This document shows positions 53,231 to 59,570 of a stretch of DNA of 59,570 nt, one piece after another. Where the stretch lies: contig JAUROD010000015.1 of assembly GCA_030835845.1 (NCBI GenBank), forward strand, positions 1-59,570, written 5' to 3'. The position numbers and the translations under genes were made by a program. Position 1 is the stretch's first letter; every line of letters starts with the position of its first letter. Origin of the DNA: Flavobacteriaceae bacterium (GTDB lineage Bacteria; Bacteroidota; Bacteroidia; Flavobacteriales; Flavobacteriaceae). The notes beneath the pieces were generated by a model. That model made no database searches, had not been told where the DNA came from, and saw nothing but the letters and a program-made list of their open reading frames with translations.

Positions 53231-54087
53231 TGAAGTTGTATGTCATTGGAATCGGTTTAATTGGTGGGTCTATGGCAATAGATTTAAAAAATCTGTACCC
53301 TTCAATGGAAGTGATTGGAATTGATAACAATGAGACTCATTTAGACCAAGCATTGAAACTTGGTATTATAGATAAAAAGGGGACATTAGATGAGCTTTAT
53401 CAGGCTGACCGAATCATTTTAAGTATCCCAGTTAAGGACTCTGTTATACTTCTTCCAAAAATTTTGGATATGGTGCATACTGATGCTCTTGTTTGGGATG
53501 TTGGTTCAACAAAGTCTCAATTATGTAACGTTGTAAATACGCATCCAAAACGTCAAAACTTTTTAGCTGCCCATCCAATTGCAGGGACTGAATTTTCAGG
53601 ACCCTCTTATGCACAAGAGGGACTGTTTCAGGGTAAACCACAAATTTTATGTGAAAGCAAATCCACTCGACCTGACCTTCTGTCTTGGGCGAAAACTGCA
53701 TTTAGAGAAATTGGAATGTACTTAAGGTTTATGGATGCACAAGAACATGATAAACATATGGCATATGTATCTCACTTATCTCATATAAGTTCTTTTATGT
53801 TAGGTAAAACAGTTTTGGAAAGAGAAGACGATGAACAGAATATTTTTGATTTAGCAGGCAGTGGATTCGAGTCTACGGTTCGTTTGGCAAAAAGTTCTCC
53901 AGATATGTGGACTCCTATTTTCGAGCAAAATAAAGAGAATGTCATCGATATATTATCAGCATACATAGAAAACTTAGAAAACTTTAAACATAAACTGGTT
54001 CAAAATGATTTTGATGATTTGTATCAGCAAATGAAATTAACAAATCAATTAACAACAATTCTAAACGGAATAAAACCCAATAATTAA
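53230..54087 (+). CDS. tyrA: Prephenate dehydrogenase
   Basis: Oxidises prephenate to hydroxyphenylpyruvate. 285 residues; NAD-binding GIGLIGGSMAIDL at the N-terminus and the catalytic His region LAAHPIAGTE. No ACT or mutase domain. The start is the ATG at 53230, overlapping the aminotransferase stop by one base; the frame extends upstream to 53182 but that is inside the previous gene. Ends three bases before the DAHP synthase gene. Confidence 0.92.
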   Translation: MKLYVIGIGLIGGSMAIDLKNLYPSMEVIGIDNNETHLDQALKLGIIDKKGTLDELYQADRIILSIPVKDSVILLPKILDMVHTDALVWDVGSTKSQLCNVVNTHPKRQNFLAAHPIAGTEFSGPSYAQEGLFQGKPQILCESKSTRPDLLSWAKTAFREIGMYLRFMDAQEHDKHMAYVSHLSHISSFMLGKTVLEREDDEQNIFDLAGSGFESTVRLAKSSPDMWTPIFEQNKENVIDILSAYIENLENFKHKLVQNDFDDLYQQMKLTNQLTTILNGIKPNN

Positions 54088-54090
54088 ATT

Positions 54091-55173
54091 ATGGAAAACA
54101 CACCTGTAATGCGAAAATGGTTAAATGACTTTGGTCTTTCGCACCCGCTAGTCATCGGTGGTCCTTGTAGTGCCGAAACAGAAGAACAAGTAATGAAAAT
54201 TGCAAATGAATTAAAAGATACTGACGTGACTGTTTATCGTGCAGGCATATGGAAACCTCGTACACGTCCAGGAAATTTTGAAGGTGTTGGAGCAATTGGT
54301 TTGAAATGGCTTCAACGTGTAAAAAAAGAAACAGGCTTACTCACTGCTACTGAGGTTGCGAACAAAGACCATGTGAAACTTGCTCTTGAACACGACATTG
54401 ATATATTATGGATTGGTGCTCGTTCAACAGTAAGTCCCTTTATTGTTCAAGAAATTGCAGATGCCCTAGAGGGGACTGATAAAATTGTATTGGTCAAAAA
54501 TCCTGTAAATCCAGACGTGGCTTTATGGCTTGGTGGTGTAGAAAGACTGTATTCTGCAAACATTAAAAACTTAGGGCTTATTCACCGAGGGTTCTCTACC
54601 TATGAAAAAACAAAATACCGTAACAATCCAGAATGGCAAATAGCAGTTGAGGTTCAGAATAGATTTCCTGATTTACCTTTGATATGCGATCCATCACACA
54701 TTACAGGAAAACGAGATATGATTTTTGATGCTTGTCAAATGGCACTAGACTTAAACTTTGATGGGTTAATGATAGAAAGTCATTGGGATCCCGATAATGC
54801 TTGGAGTGATGCAGCTCAACAAGTTACTCCATCAAGATTAGTTCAAATTATGAAAGATTTGAAGATTAGAAAACCTACTACAAATGAAGAAAATTACCAA
54901 ACTGAGCTTCAAAATCTACGTGCTCAAATTGACATAGCTGATCAAACAATTCTCGATACTCTTGGTAAACGTATGAAGGTGGCTGAGGCAATTGGGGAAT
55001 TGAAAAAAGCAAATAATGTTGCTGTTTTACAGAACAAACGCTGGAATGAGATTCTTGGGAAAATGGTTCTTGAGGGAGAAGACCGCGGACTTTCAGAAGA
55101 ATTTGTTTTAAAATTATTTAAAGCAATTCACCAAGAGTCTATTAACCATCAAGAACAGATTGTAAAATACTAA
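54091..55173 (+). CDS. DAHP synthase / chorismate mutase fusion
   Basis: 360 residues. Residues 1-265 are a type I-beta (KDO8P synthase-like) 3-deoxy-7-phosphoheptulonate synthase with VIGGPCSAETEEQV, GIWKPRTRPGNFEG and ICDPSHITGKRDM. About 270-360 is an AroQ-type chorismate mutase with LRAQIDIADQTILDTLGKRM. The order is synthase then mutase, known in Bacteroidota. It supplies both the first shikimate step and prephenate, so the operon covers entry and the Phe/Tyr branch. The mutase domain may serve as the feedback sensor of the synthase. Confidence 0.94.
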   Translation: MENTPVMRKWLNDFGLSHPLVIGGPCSAETEEQVMKIANELKDTDVTVYRAGIWKPRTRPGNFEGVGAIGLKWLQRVKKETGLLTATEVANKDHVKLALEHDIDILWIGARSTVSPFIVQEIADALEGTDKIVLVKNPVNPDVALWLGGVERLYSANIKNLGLIHRGFSTYEKTKYRNNPEWQIAVEVQNRFPDLPLICDPSHITGKRDMIFDACQMALDLNFDGLMIESHWDPDNAWSDAAQQVTPSRLVQIMKDLKIRKPTTNEENYQTELQNLRAQIDIADQTILDTLGKRMKVAEAIGELKKANNVAVLQNKRWNEILGKMVLEGEDRGLSEEFVLKLFKAIHQESINHQEQIVKY

Positions 55174-55182
55174 TAAATAAAA

Positions 55183-55208
55183 AAAACTCGCTTCTGCGAG
55201 TTTTTTTT
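55183..55208 (+). terminator. Terminator of the aromatic operon
   Basis: AAAACTCGC, loop TTCT, GCGAGTTTT, continuing as a run of eight T (55201-55208). It lies about ten bases past the fusion gene's stop. Confidence 0.88.
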
Positions 55209-55303
55209 GCTAACAAAATGGGTCTAGTTTTATTGACTGTTTTCTTAAAGTGTCGTTATTAAATAATATTTTTTGTATTTTAAAAAACATAAACAAAATC
55301 ATT

Positions 55304-55888
55304 ATGTCATTTTCAAACATTTCAATTATGCGTGCTTCACGTGAGGCACTCAATCCGCATTGGGGATTAGGTGTTTTAATTTCTTTTATATATGTTGTTA
55401 TAGTTGGCTCTTCAGGCTATTTTGTACCCAATTTAAGCGAATTGATTCCATTGCTTTTTGCAGGTCCTTTTTCTTTAGGTTTTGCATATTTTTCTTTTTC
55501 TGTGATACATAACAAACCTCCCTATTTAGGTCAATTGTTTGAGGGATTTCAATCGTATGGAAAAAGTTTTCTTGCGTATTTAGTGATCTCAATTTTAGCA
55601 GTTGTTGGATTTATACTCTTAATAATCCCTGGTATAATTATTTCCTTGGGATTAGGTATGACATTTTACGTGATGGCAGATCGTCCCGATTTGTCTTTCA
55701 TTGAGTGTATTCAAGAAAGTTGGCGTTTAATGCGCGATCAAAAAATTAAGTTTTTAGGGTTAAATTTGCGCTTTTTTCCTTGGTACCTTTTGGGTATTCT
55801 TTGCCTTGGTGTCGGAGTCCTTTTTGTGATTCCTTGGCATTATGCTTCTTGTGCAAAATTTTATGATCAAATAAAATCAGAGAATTAG
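55304..55888 (+). CDS. DUF975-like membrane protein
   Basis: 194 residues from ATG 55304 (MSFSNISIMRASREAL), with about five hydrophobic helices. ALNPHWGLGVLISF and FAGPFSLGFAYFSF with a conserved helical hairpin near FILLIIPGIIISLGLGM and WRLMRDQKIKFLGLNLRF match DUF975-type membrane proteins, for which no function is known. A GTG at 55250 would lengthen it with unlikely sequence. Its 3' end overlaps the convergent aminotransferase gene by four bases. Confidence 0.8.
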   Translation: MSFSNISIMRASREALNPHWGLGVLISFIYVVIVGSSGYFVPNLSELIPLLFAGPFSLGFAYFSFSVIHNKPPYLGQLFEGFQSYGKSFLAYLVISILAVVGFILLIIPGIIISLGLGMTFYVMADRPDLSFIECIQESWRLMRDQKIKFLGLNLRFFPWYLLGILCLGVGVLFVIPWHYASCAKFYDQIKSEN

Positions 55889-57069
55889 GACAAAGCATTT
55901 GCAATTCTATGAATTGCCTCTTTGATATTTTCTACAGAAGCGGCATAAGATATACGTATACAGTCATCATTTCCGAAGGCATCTCCACTAACAGTTGCTA
56001 CGTGGGCGTGTTCCAAAAGGAATAGTGCAAAATCATTAGAGTTTTCAATTCTTTTTTCGCGTATAATTTTTCCAAAAAAGTATGAAATATCTGGAAAGAC
56101 ATAAAAAGCACCCTCAGGTTCATTAAGTTTAAAACCTGGAATTTCAGAAAGAAGCTTAGTGATTAATTCTCTACGATTTTTGAATTCATCAACCATATAT
56201 TGTATGTTGCTCACAGGAGCCTCAAGTGCAGTAATAGTTGCACGTTGCGCAATACAATTAGCTCCGCTGGTAATTTGACCCTGCATCTTGTTACATGCTT
56301 TGGCAATCCAGGTTGGAGCACCGATATACCCAATTCTCCACCCAGTCATTGCAAATGCTTTAGCAACACCATTTACAGTAATTGTTCGGTCATATAATTC
56401 TGGGATAGCAGCTAAGCTAAAGTGTGGTGTTCCGTAATTAATATGCTCGTAGATTTCATCTGACAGAATAAAGATGTCAGGATATTTTTCTAACACCTTC
56501 CCAATCGCTCTATATTCTTCTTCTGTATAAATTGTTCCACTCGGATTATTGGGTGAGTTGAACATAATAAGTTTTGTTTTTGGAGTAATTGCAGCTTCAA
56601 GATCAGCAGGGGTTATTTTAAAGTTGGAATCAATGGACGTAGGAATGATTTTTGATGTAGCTTCTGCTAATGTGGCAATTGCTGAATAACTAACCCAGTA
56701 GGGTGCAGGAAGTAATACCTCGTCACCAGGATTCAATAAAACCATACAGACATTTGCAATTGACTGCTTAGCACCAGTTGAAACAACGATTTGAGAGGGG
56801 TCGTAACTTACTCCGTTATCTCGTTTAAATTTTGTGCAAATTGCTTCTTTTAATTCAACATACCCATCTACTGGAGAATATGAATTATAGTTGTCATTTA
56901 CTGCTTGTATTGCTGCATCTTTAATAAATTCAGGAGTATTAAAGTCAGGTTCTCCTAAGCTTAATCCAATGATATCGACACCTTGACTTTTTAATTCACG
57001 TGCTTTTGCAGCCATGGCAAGTGTGGCAGACACTGGCAAGTTGTTAATTCTGTTTGAAAGTGCGTCCAT
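55885..57069 (-). CDS. aspC: Aspartate/aromatic aminotransferase (class I)
   Basis: 394 residues, type I-alpha/beta aspartate aminotransferase group. GLSLGEPDFNTP, STGAKQSIANV (cofactor phosphate), FNSPNNPSGTIY, ILSDEIYEHINYG and the Schiff-base Lys in TVNGVAKAFAMTGWRIGYIG are seen, with the substrate Arg in RISYAASVENI. It interconverts aspartate and oxaloacetate, perhaps with prephenate or aromatic acids as in relatives. The desaturase gene lies 9 bases upstream on the same strand, so the two are probably cotranscribed. Confidence 0.92.
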   Translation of the reverse strand: MDALSNRINNLPVSATLAMAAKARELKSQGVDIIGLSLGEPDFNTPEFIKDAAIQAVNDNYNSYSPVDGYVELKEAICTKFKRDNGVSYDPSQIVVSTGAKQSIANVCMVLLNPGDEVLLPAPYWVSYSAIATLAEATSKIIPTSIDSNFKITPADLEAAITPKTKLIMFNSPNNPSGTIYTEEEYRAIGKVLEKYPDIFILSDEIYEHINYGTPHFSLAAIPELYDRTITVNGVAKAFAMTGWRIGYIGAPTWIAKACNKMQGQITSGANCIAQRATITALEAPVSNIQYMVDEFKNRRELITKLLSEIPGFKLNEPEGAFYVFPDISYFFGKIIREKRIENSNDFALFLLEHAHVATVSGDAFGNDDCIRISYAASVENIKEAIHRIANALS

Positions 57070-57078
57070 AATTTTTCT

Positions 57079-58185
57079 TTAGACGGGTTGTACCCCCATT
57101 TGTTTTAAATGTTGAAAGTGCGAAAATAATGCACTTCTAGTAGTTTTATACTCATTGTAGGGTAAATTAAATTCTTTTGCTGTTTTCTTAACAATTTTAG
57201 CAATATCTGTGTAATGAACGTGGCTAATATGAGGAAAAATATGGTGTTCAATTTGATGATTTAAACCTCCAGTAAACCAATTGACCAACTTATTTTTGGT
57301 AGAGAAGTTTACAGTCGTAAAGAGTTGATGAATTGCCCATGTGTTTTTCATCGTTCCTGTTTTTTTATCAGGTAATGGCATCTCAGCTTCTTCCACAACA
57401 TGTGCAAGTTGGAACGTTAAACTTAAAATTAACCCTGCAGTGTAGTGCATCGCAAAAAAGCCAATTAATATTTGCCACCATGTAAGTTCAATGAAAAGCA
57501 TTGGAATGACAATCCAAATTCCAGAATATAGAATTTTTGTTCCAATCAAAATGGACCATTGACGAAGGGGTTGTAGTTTTTTTCTATAAGTTAATTTCTT
57601 TTTTAAATATCTCTTAATCTGCTGAAAGTCAGTAGATATTACCCAATTAATTGTAAGTAAACCATAGATAAAAACAGCATAAAGATGCTGAAATCGATGG
57701 CATGGAAGCCAAGAGCTGTGTTTTGAAAAACGTATAACACGACCAGCCTGTAGATCTTCATCGTGTCCGTGAATATTGGTATATGTGTGGTGCAGAATAT
57801 TGTGCTGTACTTTCCAATTATGTACATTTCCAGCAAGGATATAAATGGAAGATCCCATTAATTTATTAATCCAACCATATCTTGAAAATGAACCATGATT
57901 CCCATCATGCATTACATTCATTCCGACTCCAGCCATACCAATACCCATTACAAAGCACAAGCCAAGTTTAATCCAAGCGTTGTAACTTGTAAAAATCACT
58001 AAAAAGTAAGGGGTAATTAGTATTCCAAACATAATGATTGTTTTAATATGCAGTTTCCAATTACCTGTTTTTGAAGAGTCTTTTTTTCTAAAATGATCGT
58101 TAACTCTTTTGTTCAGCGTTTGAAAAAATTTCTTTGGATCTTTACGTGCAAAACGAATTTGTTTTGTTGTTGAATTATTTGCCAT
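57079..58185 (-). CDS. Fatty acid desaturase (acyl-CoA desaturase type)
   Basis: 368 residues, membrane di-iron desaturase. Three His boxes are intact: MHDGNHGSF, VQHNILHHTYTN and NHQIEHHIFPHI (the last is the HxxHH type that front-end or delta-type desaturases share). Four main hydrophobic segments. No cytochrome b5 domain. It would introduce a cis double bond for membrane fluidity. Starts at the ATG at 58185, back to back with rsmG. Confidence 0.92.
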   Translation of the reverse strand: MANNSTTKQIRFARKDPKKFFQTLNKRVNDHFRKKDSSKTGNWKLHIKTIIMFGILITPYFLVIFTSYNAWIKLGLCFVMGIGMAGVGMNVMHDGNHGSFSRYGWINKLMGSSIYILAGNVHNWKVQHNILHHTYTNIHGHDEDLQAGRVIRFSKHSSWLPCHRFQHLYAVFIYGLLTINWVISTDFQQIKRYLKKKLTYRKKLQPLRQWSILIGTKILYSGIWIVIPMLFIELTWWQILIGFFAMHYTAGLILSLTFQLAHVVEEAEMPLPDKKTGTMKNTWAIHQLFTTVNFSTKNKLVNWFTGGLNHQIEHHIFPHISHVHYTDIAKIVKKTAKEFNLPYNEYKTTRSALFSHFQHLKQMGVQPV

Positions 58186-58206
58186 CGTTTGGTTTAAGTA
58201 TATTTG
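58179..58206 (+). promoter_or_regulatory. rsmG promoter
   Basis: TTG at 58179-58181, 17 bases, then TATATTTG at 58199-58206 (exact TAnnTTTG). Transcription would start near 58212, so the coding start must be downstream of that point. Confidence 0.6.
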
Positions 58207-58235
58207 TTTTTTTTACAAGGTTAAAACTACAAAAT

Positions 58236-58856
58236 TTGAAAAGGATAGTACACTATTTTCCCTCACTTTCTCAAGAGCAAATTAAACAATTCAATCAACT
58301 TGAAGAGTTGTATAAGTTTTGGAATGCTCAAATAAATGTAATTTCTCGTCAAGATATTGATTCTCTATACGAGAAACACGTTCTTCACTCTTTGGGGATA
58401 GCTAAAGCTCAAATATTTAAGTCGGGATCAAGGGTATTGGATGTGGGAACTGGTGGAGGCTTTCCAGGAATACCACTTGCAATAATGTTTCCAAAAACGC
58501 AGTTTTATTTAATCGATTCAATTGGAAAAAAAATTAAAGTTGTTCAGGCAATTGCAACTTCTCTAGGTTTGAAAAATGTAGAAGCTCGTCACCAACGCGC
58601 TCAGGAATTTAAACAACCGGTAGATTTTATTGTTAGCCGTGCAGTAACTCGAATGGAAGATTTCGTACCATGGGTTTCAAAAAACATTAAAAACAAAGGT
58701 AATCACAGACTCAATAATGGTATCCTTTATTTGAAAGGAGGAGATTTATCAGAGGAATTAAAACCTTTCCCTCAAGCGCAAGAGATTGAATTGTCAGCTT
58801 GTTTTGAGGAAGATTTTTTCCAAACTAAAAAAGTAGTTTATCTACCTTTAAAATAA
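58236..58856 (+). CDS. rsmG: 16S rRNA (guanine-527-N7) methyltransferase
   Basis: SAM-dependent enzyme that methylates G527 of 16S rRNA. About 206 residues. EELYKFWNAQINVISRQDID, VLHSLGIAKA, the SAM motif VLDVGTGGGFPGIPLAI and the C-terminal FIVSRAVTRMEDF match RsmG. I start at TTG 58236 because no ATG is available, homologues begin at IVHYFP-like sequence, and the promoter -7 box at 58199-58206 excludes an upstream start. Convergent with the pruA-like gene, 7 bases apart. Confidence 0.9.
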   Translation: MKRIVHYFPSLSQEQIKQFNQLEELYKFWNAQINVISRQDIDSLYEKHVLHSLGIAKAQIFKSGSRVLDVGTGGGFPGIPLAIMFPKTQFYLIDSIGKKIKVVQAIATSLGLKNVEARHQRAQEFKQPVDFIVSRAVTRMEDFVPWVSKNIKNKGNHRLNNGILYLKGGDLSEELKPFPQAQEIELSACFEEDFFQTKKVVYLPLK

Positions 58857-58863
58857 TACTACA

Positions 58864-59570
58864 TTATTTTTCTAAAAAAGGATAACGATAGTCTTTAGGG
58901 GTTAGCAAAGGTTCTTTAATCAATCTTGGTGATACCCAACGAAGTAAGTTTAATTTTGATCCAGCTTTATCGTTTGTTCCAGAGGCTCTAGCTCCACCAA
59001 AGGGTTGTTGACCAACAACTGCTCCAGTGGGCTTATCATTTATATAAAAATTACCAGCACAATTCTCAAGTGTTTTAAGAGCTTCTTCAGCAGCAAAACG
59101 ATCTTTCGAAAAAATAGCACCCGTTAAAGCATATTCAGAAGTATCATCTACAAGTTCAAGGGTGGCTGAAAAATCTTTATCTTCATACACATAAACCGTT
59201 ACAACGGGACCAAATAGTTCTCTTTCCATTGTATCGTATTTAGGATTTGATGTTTGTAGTACAGTAGGCTCAACAAAGTAACCTGTACTATCATCACATT
59301 TTCCGCCATAAACCAACGTTACTTCGTCAGATTTTTTTGCTTGATCAATAGCCTCTTTCAGCCTGTCAAAAGCACCTTTGTGAATTACTGAGGTCATAAA
59401 ATTACTCAAGTCTTCGGGAGTGCCTATTGTGATACTTTTCAAGTCATTGACTACATGATCAAGTATTGCCTGAGCATTTGATTTCGGAAGATAAATACGA
59501 GATGCAGCTGAACACTTTTGTCCTTGAAATTCAAAAGCACCTCTAACAATTGCTGTAGATACTTGAGCAG
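58864..59570 (-). CDS. pruA: Delta-1-pyrroline-5-carboxylate dehydrogenase, C-terminal part (runs off window)
   Basis: At least 235 residues of an aldehyde dehydrogenase; the N-terminal part lies beyond the right edge. The catalytic Cys is in FQGQKCSAASR (encoded past 59442, so the gene clearly continues). IGTPEDLSNFMTSVI, DDSTGYFVEPTV, ERELFGPVVTVYVY and QPFGGARASGTNDKAGSKLN fit the PruA (1-pyrroline-5-carboxylate dehydrogenase) group, the second step of proline degradation to glutamate. The ending LLTPKDYRYPFLEK is also typical of it. No start codon visible. Confidence 0.92.
   Translation of the reverse strand, partial: AQVSTAIVRGAFEFQGQKCSAASRIYLPKSNAQAILDHVVNDLKSITIGTPEDLSNFMTSVIHKGAFDRLKEAIDQAKKSDEVTLVYGGKCDDSTGYFVEPTVLQTSNPKYDTMERELFGPVVTVYVYEDKDFSATLELVDDTSEYALTGAIFSKDRFAAEEALKTLENCAGNFYINDKPTGAVVGQQPFGGARASGTNDKAGSKLNLLRWVSPRLIKEPLLTPKDYRYPFLEK

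Noticed and set aside
1-59570. CRISPR array, insertion sequence, prophage or integrative element
   Set aside because: No spaced direct repeats, transposase, integrase or phage genes were seen, and the two tRNAs are not flanked by duplicated 3' ends.

Overview
The window looks like a chromosomal segment of a marine-type flavobacterium (Bacteroidota, Flavobacteriia). Evidence: low G+C sequence; repeated exact matches to the Bacteroidota housekeeping promoter -7 box TAnnTTTG; almost no Shine-Dalgarno signals; many small intergenic gaps; and family-typical content (ExbB/ExbD/TonB, NhaD, K+-dependent pyrophosphate pump, methionine synthase split in two genes, Stealth glycan gene, BspA-type repeat remnant). 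No phage, insertion sequence, CRISPR array or integrase was seen. It is mostly core metabolism, and no gap without a gene exceeds about 300 bases.

Layout. 1-0.8 kb: 5'-truncated remnant of a BspA-like repeat protein between two terminators. 0.8-6.8 kb (minus): gltBD, glutamate synthase. 7-12.7 kb (plus): anmK, nhaD, exbB-exbD-tonB, folC, then tRNA-Val. 12.8-16.5 kb (minus): a secreted TIM-barrel isomerase-like protein, an FkbM methyltransferase, a coiled-coil protein whose zinc ribbon has lost its cysteines, and a Nif3 protein. 16.6-21.2 kb: lpxK, lipA, a divergent Nramp-like transporter overlapping its ECF sigma factor, a small Cys-rich membrane protein, and a LuxR-type orphan regulator. 21.3-25.5 kb: DUF456 protein, TonB-C-like lipoprotein coupled to ruvC, hemW, M20 dipeptidase. 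25.6-34.9 kb: tRNA-Leu, alkaline phosphatase, a three-gene glycan group (Stealth, glycosyltransferase, DegT aminotransferase), hydrolase, secreted amidohydrolase, fabD-folA, class V aminotransferase. 34.9-40.7 kb: thyA, bifunctional nuclease, pdhB, hppA, deoxynucleoside kinase. 40.8-49.4 kb (plus): a complete methionine/SAM operon, metK-metX-osmC-metZ-metH(N)-metH(C)-metF, headed by a SAM-II type riboswitch. 49.4-51 kb: lipoprotein amidase. 51-55.2 kb (plus): an aromatic amino acid operon, pheA-aminotransferase-tyrA-DAHP synthase/chorismate mutase, headed by a Phe/Tyr-rich leader peptide and an intrinsic terminator. 55.3-59.6 kb: DUF975 membrane protein, aspC-type aminotransferase, fatty acid desaturase, rsmG, and a pruA-like gene running off the right edge.

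The strongest signals are two RNA control devices. Before metK, the SAM-II aptamer's 5' P1 arm and loop (40827-40837) are perfectly complementary over 11 bases to 40903-40913, and a second 9-bp helix (40876-40884 with 40915-40923) closes 7 bases before the start codon. These can form mutually exclusive folds. Before pheA, a consensus promoter is followed by a 22-codon ORF with nine Phe or Tyr codons, then a segment that can compete for the 5' arm of a strong terminator just upstream of pheA: a classical attenuator layout. The pheA ACT domain also lacks the usual ESRP motif, which may shift control from enzyme feedback to attenuation. Start sites were chosen by homology and promoter position; several genes appear to use TTG.
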